DNA of 64,000 bases from Brachionus plicatilis (taxonomy: Eukaryota; Rotifera; Eurotatoria; Ploima; Brachionidae), in contig QEOQ01000214.1 of the NCBI GenBank assembly GCA_010279815.1, positions 791,716 to 855,715 on the forward strand, read 5' to 3'. Under the pieces are notes generated by a model that was given only the letters and a program-made list of their open reading frames with translations, did not search any database and was not told the origin of the DNA. Both the position numbers and the translations under genes were made by a program. Of the stretch, positions 54,857 to 64,000 are shown in pieces (positions within the stretch are counted from its first letter, which is position 1; each line of letters begins with the position of its first letter).

Positions 54857-55214
54857 GATTTTTTGAAATTCAGTACAAAATGATAAAAAGGACAGAAAAA
54901 AATTTTAAAAAAATTGAAAAACTTTTTTTCTAAAGGTTTAAACTTAATTCTGTAAATGCAACATAGTATAACATTCAAAGTTGCATCAAATATCAAGGTC
55001 TGATAAATTTGTAGATTTCAGCAGAAATTAAATTATAATCGAGCGTAGTGCATTTTGCAGAGATTTTGCACATCATTAGCAGACTTTTACAGTTGATGCA
55101 ACTTTGAATGTTTCACCATTCTGCATTAATAGAATTAATTTTAAACATTTAGAAAAAAAGTTATTTAATTTTTTTACACTTTGTTCAGTTCTTTGGTACT
55201 GAACTTCACAAAAC
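54857..55214. mobile_element. Foldback element, 358 bp, 10-bp TSD
   Basis: GATTTTTTGAAATTCAGTAC at the left pairs with GTACTGAACTTCACAAAAC at the right. Pairing continues through AACTTTTTTTCTAAA and ACATTCAAAGTTGCATCAA. CCATTAAATT is repeated on both sides (54847-54856, 55215-55224). The length of TSD fits Mutator-like foldbacks (9-11 bp). The centre contains TGCATTTTGCAGAGATTTTGCA, reminiscent of the other foldbacks. Confidence 0.85.
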
Positions 55215-55224
55215 CCATTAAATT

Positions 55225-55330
55225 ATTATTATTATTTATTAATTAGAGCCTCAAAGGCAGATAAAAAGTTAATAAAAATAATTTTAACCTTATAAATATC
55301 TCATTTTAATTCAAGGAGAAGCCTAGAGCT
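55225..55330 (-). mobile_element. Non-LTR 3' end: hairpin and (AAT)n tail
   Basis: On minus, GCCT-TTG-AGGC (55258-55248) is followed by TCTAATTAATAAATAATAAT, a 3' tail. The upstream element body is too decayed to recognise. Same plan as the other LINE ends of the window. Confidence 0.45.
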
Positions 55331-56067
55331 TATAAGTTATTAAAATTAGTCTGACCATCGGCTTATGTACACATTTATTTATTAAATAATGGAAAATTGG
55401 AATTTGGTTAAATTTTAAATAAAAGAAATACAAAATAATGTTCCATTAGAGTTTTTAAAAAGAAAATAAAAGAAAAAAAATTAATCATTTTCATCATCAT
55501 GATCGGTTTCGGTATCCGCTAAAAATTAATTTTAAATTCAAATTTATTTTAAGCTCATGGACTTGTATTTAATTCTTTTTTTAATACCTCATGAGCTTAT
55601 TTTTAATTAATGATAAATTAAGTATAAGGTATTTATTTAAAGCCCTGGGCCTTTCTGCTTATATCGTCGAAAAGTGGGGTGCTTATAGGCTAATACCAAT
55701 TTTTAGCCCTGGGCTAGTGTGTCAGGTTTTACGGTATGTCTATTTACAGAACGTAAAAAGTCTCACTCAAGTCCCCAGCTTAAGGAGAAGGCTAAATTAA
55801 AGCTTAATTACTCCATTCTCTCGTAACTTCAAATTTATTCGTTTTTAGATTTTGTAAGAAAAAAGTTAAAAATAAAAGAATTAAAAAAAACCTTAATAAA
55901 AAATCAATAAAAGGAAAATAACCAAAAAATTAAATAGTTAAAGGTTTTGCTTACGAACAACCTTGTAAGTACATCTCTTAAAAAAGTAATTAGTGTGGTT
56001 AACTTAATAAAGAAAAAGCAAACAAAAAATTTGAAGAAATATTCTTCAAATTTTTTTTTTTAAATTA
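55331..56067. other. Unassigned stretch with a GC-richer patch
   Basis: 55640-55800 is richer in GC and contains AGCCCTGGGC twice (near 55641 and 55704). Neither strand gives a recognisable protein. A minus acidic peptide near 55522-55485 (DTETDHDDEND-stop) behind a TTTTTAG could be a terminal exon, but its partners are not found. Confidence 0.35.
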
Positions 56068-58166
56068 CAGTCCTGCTACGAAAAACTGTTTTTACGTAAT
56101 TTTACGTGAAATTACCAAAGAAAAAAAAAAGAGTAAAGGAGACCGTAACATTTCAATGTTAATTCTGCCCCCAATTTCCTCAAAAAATTCAGAATTACTT
56201 AAAAAATTTTTTTTTGATTTCCAAAAAAGGTATAAAAAATTAGCGGAATGGGGGGTTTTCGAAAAAAAAATTTTTTCCTTCATTTCTTTTAATATATGAT
56301 AAAAAATTGACTCTTTAAAAAAAAAATTTTAAAAAAATTGTTTTTGTTTATATTTTTGTCAAAAAAAAACAATTTTTTTAAATTGTTTTTTTTTTAATTA
56401 ATATATATACATTAACAGTCGCAACAGCTTTACATGTGCTCTGCAAATTGCTTTTGTGGAAGGAACCATGATTATGGCGGTGAAATGATAAGTTTTGTTA
56501 AACAAGGGTTGGAAACTTCAATTTCATTTAAAAAGCATCAATGAAATAGATGTAAAAAAAGCTTATTGAAGTGAAGACACAGTTTTTAACTCAAAATATA
56601 AATCCACATTTTTTAATAGTAAACAATAGTTTAATATAGAAATATGTGGCAATGAATTGGAAAATGAAATATAAATAAATGGTTACAATTATGTTTAGCT
56701 ATTTTATACTATTTTTTAAGTTAATCATTATCTTGGGGTGTCTATTTCAAGAAGATTGTATTTATTTGATGATTTAAGCCCTCTTTCTTATAAAACAACA
56801 AATCCAATTCTAAAAATTACTAGTGCATTCTATCTTAGTAAAAATTGAATTTTCAAATTGTAAATAATTAATTTTTTTAATTATAAAATAAACATTGTAT
56901 TTGAATAAAATATATAAATTAAATAAAAAGATGATGTTTTATCATTGTGTGGTAATTTTTATTTAAAAAAATTTGCGAACAGCATGTTTTAAAGAACTTT
57001 TGGGACCCAAAATGAAAGGGTTCCCATATTTTGTTTTTGAAGCCAATAGGCTTATTTAAAAGCTGATAAAATTCTCTTCAAAATGAGCCTCAATTTGTCC
57101 TCTTCCATACCGAAAAGTTGTTGACTGCACATATGGTAAAATTTACTTTTTTCGTCTTTGGCTTTGGGCACAGATTGTCCAATTTTTATCATTTATATTA
57201 AAGTCAGTTATAGGCTCATTTCATAGAGAATTTAATTCTGTTAAAGATAAAAAAAAAAAGAATTTTGTTGCATGCTCCATAGCCCAAAAAAATAACATGT
57301 TTAAGACTAACTTTCTTAAACTTTGGGACCCCAAATGAAAGTGTTCCCATATTTTGTTTTTGAAGCCAATAGGCTTGTTTAAAAGCTGATTAAATTCTCT
57401 ACAAAATGAGCCACAATTTGTCTTCTTCCATAACAGAAAGTATGGGGGAGAAAGATTACTTAAGTCTTACTTTCTTCTTTACCGGATTTTACGTAATTTC
57501 ACGTAAAATTACCGGAAATTACGTTATTTTACGTAAAAAGTAAAAATTTCAAAAAATACTACTTTTTTTGAGAATTTTGACATTTTCTGACTTTTTTGAA
57601 ATTTTTTGGTCCTGAATTCGAAAAAAAAAAAATTACTTTTTTTCACGTAAAATTACGTGAATTTTAATTAATAGTGGTAAATATTTGTAATTATTAGTAA
57701 AAAAAGTTTAAAATATATTATATTTAAAAAATCTAAAAAAAAAATTAAGTATTTTATTAAATATTTTTAATTTTTTTTATTAAAGAAGATTTGTTGAAGC
57801 TGGTGCCAAAAAATTCAAATTTCAAAGAATCATGTACAAAAGCTGGCGACAGCTTTAAAAAATGATAAAAATAAAAAAATAAAATTCCGTAAAAACATTA
57901 CTTTTTTTTACTAAAAATTACAAATATTTACCACTATTAAATAAAATTTCACGTAATTTTATGTGAAAAAAAGTATTTTTTTTTTTTCGAATTCAGGACT
58001 AAAAAATTTCAAAACAGTCAGAAGATGTCAAAATTCTCAAAAAAGTAGTATTTTTTGGAGTTTTTACTTTTTACGTGAAATTACGTAAAATCCGGTAAAT
58101 TTACTCTTTTTTACTTTGGTAATTTTACGTAAAATTACGTAAAAACAGTTTTTCGTAGCAGTGCTG
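56068..58166. mobile_element. Tc1-type palindromic element carrying a nested insertion
   Basis: CAGTCCTGCTACGAAAAACTG at the left; the reverse complement of the right end is CAGCACTGCTACGAAAAACTG. TA flanks both sides (56066-56067, 58167-58168). Without the nested 1346 bp it is about 750 bp and largely self-complementary; for example CAAAAAAGTAGTATTTTTTG pairs with its complement near 57553. ACGTAAAATTACGTAAA blocks abound. Non-coding. Confidence 0.85.
56135..57480. mobile_element. 1346-bp duplicated element, copy B (nested)
   Basis: Base-for-base alignment to 35161-36506 with no length change. The differences I noticed are a few substitutions, all in the last ~160 bp. The opposite arm of the host palindrome gives the empty-site sequence GAGTAAATTTACCGG. 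The filled site reads GAGTAAA-GGAGACC ... TTTCTTC-TTTACCGG, so insertion split AAA|TTT without duplicating target bases. That argues against ordinary cut-and-paste elements. Confidence 0.85.
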
Positions 58167-58196
58167 TAAATTTGAATATCAAAAAATCTAGATAAT

Positions 58197-58276
58197 TTTT
58201 AATTTTTTGGCTTTAGCTAGGACTTTTGAAAAAAAAAGTCTTGACTTAAGACTTGGGACTTTTAAAGCAACTCTGA
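58197..58276. mobile_element. AAGTC hAT MITE right-end fragment
   Basis: AAGTCTTGACTTAAGACTTGG and the terminus GACTTTTAAAGCAACTCTG match the right end of the CAGAGTTG family. The left part is absent. Confidence 0.55.
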
Positions 58277-58462
58277 TTTTACCAAAATAAGGCTAACCAA
58301 ATTTACGTAAATTGTTGCAAAAAACAATAAGCCGAACATCATTGTATAGATCTAATTGAGATAATTTTGAATTTTATTTTAACTGAAAGACATAAAAATA
58401 TCCTACTAAAATTTATTACCAAAATTTACACAAAAAAATTTAGACAAAATTAAAAAAGATGT

Positions 58463-59503
58463 TCAAAAATCGACTGGTTTCTCATCTTTCTGGCTAAACC
58501 CTTTCCACATCTCTTCAAATTCGCTAAATTCCTCAATATTTTCTACAGAGTTGAGATCTTTGAGTATGTCATTCAAGCCAATTTCCACAAATTCACCAAT
58601 TTGATCTGCATCCTTTCGATCCTTGATCGACTTGTCACTTTCTATTATGCAATGGGTCATAATGTGCAAATGCGGCCTTTGACTAGGATATTGATTAGGT
58701 ACCGAGTCGGATGAATACATAAAATATTGTTCATAAAATCTACAATTTTTGACCAATTTGGAGTCTACCAAAATCTGAGTGTCCTCGATGACAAGACCTT
58801 TTTTGCTGTTCAAGTCAAACAACAAGTCACTGCGAGGTATGCATTCAATGCGTTTGATATCAAAGCCGATGCCATCTCCTTGTGCTTTGACGTAGCTCTC
58901 TTTCAGGGACCAGAGACGATAGAAAGCGGTGAGTCTCTCGACCGGATTAGGTCTGTTGTGGATATAGGCCTTTTCCGCATTCGAAAATTTGCTCTCAACA
59001 ACTCGCTCAAACAATTCGAGCTGATGCTGAAACAAAAACTCGTCGCTCTCATTCGGATGCCTTATTTTGCTCCGAGTAATGTCTATTTTCATGACGTCCG
59101 AGCCCAGCTTGGGAGATTCTTCCAAGTCATCGGCCTTCTTTTTGGTCGGAAACATGCCCGCAATTATTATGGTATAATCACCCGAGTGAGACACATTGAA
59201 GTCAATGACAAAATCGACAGATTTTAGCTGCGAAAGACAAAGTGTTTCTTTTAGTTTTAGAAATGGACGATTTTTGGAATTGCGACCAATGCATATGTTT
59301 TGCCAGTCTGTGTTCAGGAAACATTTTATGCAATATCGAATTAGAGCTTGGCCTATTAGGGTCTGCTTTGAGTCCCGCTTGAACATGTAGCTAGTGGTGC
59401 GCTCACGCTCCTCTTTGGGCAGAGATGACAACAAAGCCAGCCATTCGGACCGGGAAGGGCTCCATGCCGTAGTGTTGAAACAAAATTTGAGAATTTTTCT
59501 CAT
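58463..59503 (-). CDS. AASDHPPT: AASDHPPT, holo-ACP-type phosphopantetheinyl transferase
   Basis: Single exon, 346 residues; human is 309. It transfers 4'-phosphopantetheine from CoA to carrier proteins (fatty acid synthase ACP, mitochondrial ACP, aminoadipate-semialdehyde dehydrogenase) in the cytosol. The N-terminal half contains WSPSRSEWLALLSSLPKEER and the CoA/phosphate-binding FNVSHSGDYTIIIAG. The C-terminal half has GSDVMKID (Mg-binding Asp; GIDIM in human) and FYRLWSLKESYVKAQGDGIG, the W-x-x-KE-x-x-x-K signature of Sfp-type enzymes. Start chosen at ATG 59503 (MRKILKFCFNTTAW); the frame extends two codons further without ATG. An acidic ~40-residue extension at the C-terminus is unusual. 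Catalytic residues appear intact, and codons are GC-richer than flanks. Confidence 0.93.
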   Translation of the reverse strand: MRKILKFCFNTTAWSPSRSEWLALLSSLPKEERERTTSYMFKRDSKQTLIGQALIRYCIKCFLNTDWQNICIGRNSKNRPFLKLKETLCLSQLKSVDFVIDFNVSHSGDYTIIIAGMFPTKKKADDLEESPKLGSDVMKIDITRSKIRHPNESDEFLFQHQLELFERVVESKFSNAEKAYIHNRPNPVERLTAFYRLWSLKESYVKAQGDGIGFDIKRIECIPRSDLLFDLNSKKGLVIEDTQILVDSKLVKNCRFYEQYFMYSSDSVPNQYPSQRPHLHIMTHCIIESDKSIKDRKDADQIGEFVEIGLNDILKDLNSVENIEEFSEFEEMWKGFSQKDEKPVDF

Positions 59504-59664
59504 TGTCAATTAATATCTAAGGATCAGGTTTAAATGTTCTTAAATAGCATTTGGAGCATTTTGAAAATAAAATAAAATCTTTACTTTTAGCAAAAGGAAG
59601 GAAAGGGATGAGAATAAGAAACAAATAAAGAGAGATTAAAATACATAAAAAATGTGATTCACAC

Positions 59665-60468
59665 CAGAGATGTGCATTAAGTATTAAGTACTTTAGTACT
59701 TAAAAAAAATTAAAGTTAAGTAAATACTTAAGTATAAATTTTGAAAAATTCGATTTTTTTAAAGTACTTAAGTAAGACCGAATTTACTTAAGTATTTAAA
59801 AATACTTAACTTTTTGACTAACATTCCTCATTTGTTTATGATTGGAAATAAAAAAATTTTATTTCACACACCAATTAAACATAATTTTTTTTTGCAGTAT
59901 TACTTATTTGTTAAATAGAGAACAATAAATTATTGTCCCAATCCAAAAAATCTAATCTTCGATTCAAATTAACTCTCTCTTTGTCTATCTTAGATGATAA
60001 TCGGTCGTGGTGTTCAGAAAAAAACAAAACCTTCTCAACCTTTTTTACCTAAGCAACATCCTCGGATTATTTCAAACTTTGACTATGAAAAGTCCACTAT
60101 TGAAAGACCGTGGGAAAATTTTACAGCTTCAGTTGAAAGAACTTTTAGCATAGGGGGGAACATCCTTAGGCCAAACCGAGCTAGGCTAACAGATAAAAAT
60201 TTTTCTTCCTCAATTTTTTTAAAATGTTACTATATGTTACATTAATTGTTAGGTAATTAAAAAGATTTTGTACTAAATTTAATTAAATTGTATTAAGCCC
60301 AAATTTTTGCAATAAAATTTTGATAAAAAATAGCTTTTTTTTTGATATTTTATTCAAAAAAATTTAAGTATTTAAGTATCCTGATAAATACTTAAGTATT
60401 TACTTAAAAATATGGTCCATTTACTCAAGTATTGAAAATACGATTTAAGTACTTAATGCACATCCCTG
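59665..60468. mobile_element. hAT derivative, perfect 8-bp TSD
   Basis: TIRs CAGAGATGTGCATTAAGTA and CAGGGATGTGCATTAAGTA (the latter as reverse complement of the right), flanked by perfect ATTCACAC (59657-59664, 60469-60476). Subterminal AAGTACTTAAGTA repeats fill both ends. The interior retains only the hATC dimerisation tail of a transposase. 804 bp. Confidence 0.92.
59994..60245 (+). pseudogene. hAT transposase C-terminal (hATC) remnant
   Basis: 83 codons end RPWENFTASVERTFSIGGNI then LRPNRARLTDKNFSSSIFLK. This matches the hATC block ([SA].ERxFSxGG..l.pkR.rL.d.n....lFLk). The start and the RNase-H core are deleted. The frame is still open, suggesting recent activity of the family. Confidence 0.85.
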
Positions 60469-62149
60469 ATTCACACATAAAATTGAGAACATTGGAACAA
60501 AAGATTAGTGATGAATGTCTAGAATTTGAAAAAATTTTTATAAAATTTTAAATGAAACTTAATGTGATTTGTAAAACAGATTTTTTTTTTTTCAACTTGC
60601 CTATGAGGCTTAAAATTTTTTTTAAATAAAATAAATAAAAAGAATATTCTTTATTTGAAAATGATGAATCAACTGATTTTATTGAAATGTTAAAATTGCA
60701 TAAATTAGATTTTTAAATTAAAATTTAGCTACAAAAAAGCTGTTGAAATACTTTTCATTACTGCTAAGATATTTGTCTTTGTGGTTAATTTACTAAAAAT
60801 TACGCAGAATTACAAAAGTGATTTTACGAAACATTAGTAAATTTCTGATGATGTATTAATTCATCGAAAAATTAATTCATAGAAAGTTAATAAAATTTAA
60901 TATAACTCATAGAATAAATTTTGGTTGAATAATTTTTCATAGTAATATTCTCATAGAATTTGTTTTTCATAGAAAGTATGTTTAAACTTTAAAAAAATTT
61001 AAAGATTAAATTAAATAAATTTTTTTTTTACCAAAAATTTTAAATCTATTTACATTTAAATCGTAAAAAATTCAAAAGGCTTTTAAATTTTTCAATAATT
61101 GTTTCACTTATTTCACTTTCGACCTTTAAGCTTTTGAAGACAAGGTGTCTTTTTTTTAAAGTTATCTATGATTTTTGATTGAAATAATAGTAAATTTCTG
61201 AATAAAAAAAGAGCTTTCCATTTTCTCATTTAATTTTGTACTAAGTAATTCTATATTCAAAAAATGACTTGAAAAAATAGATACTCTGAAAAAATGGTGA
61301 AAAATTTGATAACAAATAGAACATCAAAGAACTATGCAGCAATAAAAAACATCAGCACATAAAAGAAACGCTGGAATCTTGATTTAAAAATATATATCAA
61401 AATCTTTGAAAAAGTACACAGAACTAGAAAAATGACTTTATTGAAAGATTGATTTAAAAATTATATGATTATAAAAAGACAGCTTGAAATATTTAAATAC
61501 CATGAGTGCAGAATATCCTCGTTAATGTGAAGACTTAATAAAGTATATATGAAAATGTAAAGTAATTATTTATTTTTACTGTAAAAATTAAAAAAAATCG
61601 TTTTTATTTCAAGAATTTTGATGATTTTCATTGTTTTTAATTTTTAAAAATCCCTAATAATATTTTTTTCTTAAATTTTTAGAAATTTTGTTTTGTAAAT
61701 AAAATGTTAAAATTATTAAATTAAAAAATTAAAGAAATTTTTGAAAAGTTTTTTTCAGGATTTAAATGTATAATCATTCCATTTTTCACCAATAGTAATA
61801 TTTTTGAATTAAAGAATGAAAGAAATAAAGTATAAATTACTTATCATCCTGATTTTTAATTTAGATTAATTAATTTTATCATTATTTCAGCAAATTTTCA
61901 TGATTTTAAATGAACTTCCTAAATTTCGATAAACTAAAAAAGTAAATAATATAAAATTTACTCATATAATTGATTCGAGAGTGTCGTGAAAACTAATGAT
62001 GCAAAGTGATATTTCTTTTACCCTAAAAAGAACTAAAAGAACAATTAATTACAGCGAATTTTTTAAAATTTATTTAGCCTTAAATAAAAATAAAAAATTC
62101 ATTTTTTGAATTTTTGAGTGACCGAAAGACCGAAAATCCGAAAAAATGG
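60469..62149. other. AT-rich stretch with TCATAGAA repeats
   Basis: Between about 60878 and 60980 the octamer TCATAGAA/TCATAGTA occurs about five times without fixed spacing. Otherwise no gene or paired transposon ends. Confidence 0.4.
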
Positions 62150-63115
62150 AAAGTTAATGGCTTGTAGGATTTCTCGCAGTAGAAAAAATATTTTTTTTTT
62201 ATAGAAAAAATATTTTTGATTATAGAAAAAATAATTTTCCTAATAGAAAAAAATAATTATCTTTTTTCTCACCTTTATCGATTAAGAAAACTATCACTTA
62301 ATGCTAAGTTCAACACTACCAAAAAATTTGCGACAAAACCAGAAGTTTCTACTCACGAGTGGACTCTAGGCTTTGAATGGGTGCGCTTAAAAAAACGAAT
62401 AGTAAAATTTACTCAAAGTGGACGAACAGTTTATATGGTCACAGCGTCAAAGAATGAACAACAAGCATTTAAAGAAATGTGTAAAGCGTATTTTCAAAAA
62501 TCAACTTGGGACAGTTACAATGAATATAAAAATTGGAGTGATTCAATGCATGTTAAAGATATAAACAATGAGATTTGGGAATTGAGCACTTGCAGTTGTC
62601 AATATTGGAAAAAAAATTTCATTTGCAAGCATGTGATTGGTATTGGCTATCAATTAGAATTACTAGAATTTCCAACTCTAGATCTTAACATTGAGAAAAA
62701 TTCTAAAAGAGACCGTCGAAAAAAGGCTCTACCGGCTCTAGAGAGAAATTCGACTGGTCCTTTAAATGTGCAAATTTTCAGATCAATACAAGCCAATATC
62801 GAACCTTCAATTCAAACTCAATCAGCGACAACATCAAATCAAATATTGAGCATTGACGGAAATAATCAATTATTAGAAAATCAAAACGGTCAAACCGCGA
62901 AACGTAAAAGAGGAAGACCGAGAAAAAATTAATATTTTTTTTTCGATTTTTTTAAGTATTTTTTCTATATTTAAAAATAATTTTTCTATTTTCGAAAATA
63001 AAAATTCTATAAAAAAAAAATATTTTTTCTAATTTTTTTTTTCTATTTTTCGAAAATATTTTTTCTATAAAAAAAAAATATTTTTTCTACTACAAAAAAT
63101 ATAAGCCAAAGTTAA
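62150..63115. mobile_element. MULE-like element with repeat-built TIRs
   Basis: Both sides of the 62216-62932 frame carry inverted arrays of TAGAAAAAATATTTTT units (left 62177-62255, right about 62950-63100). GTTAAT..GGCTT further out is shared in inverted form, so the TIRs may reach about 62152 and 63115. Exact ends and a 9-bp duplication could not be read because of low complexity. TIR arrays plus the SWIM protein suggest a Mutator-like origin. Confidence 0.6.
62216..62932 (+). CDS. SWIM zinc-finger, AT-hook protein (MULE transposase remnant)
   Basis: About 238 codons, open but without an ATG at its start; the frame runs out of the left TIR repeat. The first in-frame Met is about 80 codons in (YMVTASKNEQ). 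Visible parts: WTLGFEWVRLKKRIVKFTQS, a SWIM finger STCSCQYWKKNFICKHVIGI (CxCx8CxH), a disordered Ser/Gln-rich linker, and the C-terminal AT-hook KRKRGRPRKN. SWIM fingers close MULE transposases; here the DDE core and N-terminal DNA-binding domain are gone. It may be a DNA-binding fragment able to compete for TIRs, or merely a deletion product. The intact 3' frame is notable among so many broken ORFs. Confidence 0.7.
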   Translation: MIIEKIIFLIEKNNYLFSHLYRLRKLSLNAKFNTTKKFATKPEVSTHEWTLGFEWVRLKKRIVKFTQSGRTVYMVTASKNEQQAFKEMCKAYFQKSTWDSYNEYKNWSDSMHVKDINNEIWELSTCSCQYWKKNFICKHVIGIGYQLELLEFPTLDLNIEKNSKRDRRKKALPALERNSTGPLNVQIFRSIQANIEPSIQTQSATTSNQILSIDGNNQLLENQNGQTAKRKRGRPRKN

Positions 63116-63416
63116 TTAACTCTTTTTTTACATTTTTTTACTTAAAATAATTTTAGTATCTTTTAATCAAAATTCAAGTACAATTAAAAAAAATTTAGAT
63201 AAAGAATTAAAATTAATAAAAAATCATCAATCCTCTCCGAAAAAAAAAAACATATATTTTCTGACATAATTGGCATTAATATTCCGTAAAAAGCTTCAAT
63301 TCGAATTTAACGATACAACTCGTTAGTTATCGACTTTTTTCAATAAATTCTTAAAAATTCTAATTTATTATTAAAATTATTTAAAAGAAAAATCCTATTT
63401 AAATATTTTATTGATG
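63111..63416. other. AT-rich spacer downstream of PUS3
   Basis: Carries the presumed PUS3 3' end; AATAAA on minus is at 63412-63407. Nothing else. Confidence 0.4.
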
Positions 63417-64000
63417 TCAGGTATTTTCTGCATTTTGGGACTCGATTTGTGCATTATTCGGCTTGTAAATATTCAGAGATTGAGCTAGACTGTTTGCTTC
63501 GTTTATTTTCTCATAAACTTCGGCATCCAACCTTCTTTTTTTTACAAAATGATCGACTCTATGCTCCAAGCTGAGTGATTTAGGCCGATCAGCAAATTTG
63601 ATATAATCATGGCTTTGAGATTTTCCCTGCAATAGAGAATAAGGCTGTACAATGGTTCTATGATTACTGCCCACAGTTTTGTCACTAATGTTTTGTTGAT
63701 TAATGGTCTTTTCATCCAGAGTTTGATGCAAAGAATCTATCATTCTTCTTACCACCGTGGCTTGTATTTGAGGTGTTAACCATTGATCTTGTAAATGTTT
63801 AATAACTTTTTCTATTTCAATCCGGTTATAAACCCAGTCAATATTTTCATATTGGCAGTCGAAAAGAACCAAAGGAGACTCAGATGACATGGAATACTGA
63901 GGCTTACATGGACATTGCTCAATATCCAAAAGTTTATCAATAATGCTTGGCTCTTCTTTTTTTTGACCCACCAAAAATAAAACTGCCACAATACACCGAA
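63417..64000 (-). CDS. PUS3: PUS3 tRNA pseudouridine synthase, C-terminal part
   Basis: The frame is open to the window edge and starts RCIVAVLFLVGQKKEEPSII, then DKLLDIEQCPCKPQYSMSSE, PLVLFDCQYENIDWVY. R-C-x-x-AVLFLVGQ...I.dLLdi...P.KPQY.m...PLVL.DC is the conserved C-terminal core of PUS3/Deg1. That enzyme makes pseudouridine at positions 38/39 of the tRNA anticodon stem. Further on, FADRPKSLSLEHRVDHFVKK is the conserved tail (mDRPK...lE.R...FV.r). The catalytic Asp and N-terminus lie beyond 64000. The stop is TGA at 63417. About 194 codons seen, without defects. Confidence 0.92.
   Translation of the reverse strand, partial: RCIVAVLFLVGQKKEEPSIIDKLLDIEQCPCKPQYSMSSESPLVLFDCQYENIDWVYNRIEIEKVIKHLQDQWLTPQIQATVVRRMIDSLHQTLDEKTINQQNISDKTVGSNHRTIVQPYSLLQGKSQSHDYIKFADRPKSLSLEHRVDHFVKKRRLDAEVYEKINEANSLAQSLNIYKPNNAQIESQNAENT

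Noticed and set aside
55485..55522. Acidic terminal exon DTETDHDDEND on minus
   Set aside because: Acceptor and stop are present but no upstream exon could be chained. Too short to call.
55591..55800. 69-residue plus-strand frame with AGCCCTGGGC repeats
   Set aside because: Not recognisable, no start context or exon partners. Palindromic repeats suggest non-coding repeat debris.
58727..59390. 166- and 64-residue plus-strand frames
   Set aside because: Antisense shadows of AASDHPPT, whose motifs are on the minus strand.

Overview
The window is a very AT-rich animal nuclear segment with one assembly gap (69 N at 32314-32382). The spliced genes have tiny introns, mostly about 47-70 nt with GT..AG ends. 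The intergenic space is packed with decayed transposons. Strong AT bias, tiny introns, a DUF229 gene and a SWIM-finger MULE remnant would fit a small-genome invertebrate such as a monogonont rotifer (Brachionus-like). That placement is an inference, not a species identification.

Layout: 1-11 kb has no convincing host gene. It holds an alternating tandem repeat (4254-4641), microsatellites, faint retrotransposon debris, a hAT-type MITE and a Tc1-type palindromic MITE. 11.8-12.5 kb is a CD20/MS4A-like four-TM gene with a nonsense codon. 12.8-18.4 kb is a graveyard of non-LTR reverse transcriptases plus a piggyBac derivative. 19.3-20.3 kb carries a convergent pair: an MPLKIP/TTDN1-like gene (+) and a LEPROT/VPS55 gene (-). 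20.3-24.1 kb is mostly piggyBac, Tc1 and Tigger debris. 24.3-26.4 kb is a 454-residue gene (-) of unknown family with an N-terminal PIP-box-like motif; a MITE sits in its last intron. 26.5-32.3 kb is nested transposons in non-LTR copies. 32.6-33.7 kb has two tentative short-intron genes beside the gap.

35.2-36.5 kb is a 1346-bp element whose near-identical copy lies at 56.1-57.5 kb. 38.7-42.0 kb is a four-exon DUF229 sulfatase-like membrane protein (-). 43.5-45.0 kb is a seven-exon RAD51C (-). 48.6-49.8 kb is an eight-exon tail-anchored coiled-coil gene (+), reconstructed from splice sites and not visible as one open frame. 51.6-55.3 kb holds a tRNA-derived SINE, a broken PIF1/Helitron-type helicase and two TIR elements. 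58.5-59.5 kb is AASDHPPT (-). 59.7-63.1 kb has a hAT derivative and a SWIM/AT-hook MULE remnant. The right edge is the 3' part of PUS3 (-).

The host genes are unrelated housekeeping functions: endosomal trafficking, homologous recombination, phosphopantetheinylation and tRNA pseudouridylation. No operon logic is seen. The coordinated biology here is transposon ecology. Elements are repeatedly inserted into one another with readable target-site duplications, and several non-autonomous families share palindromic subterminal motifs.
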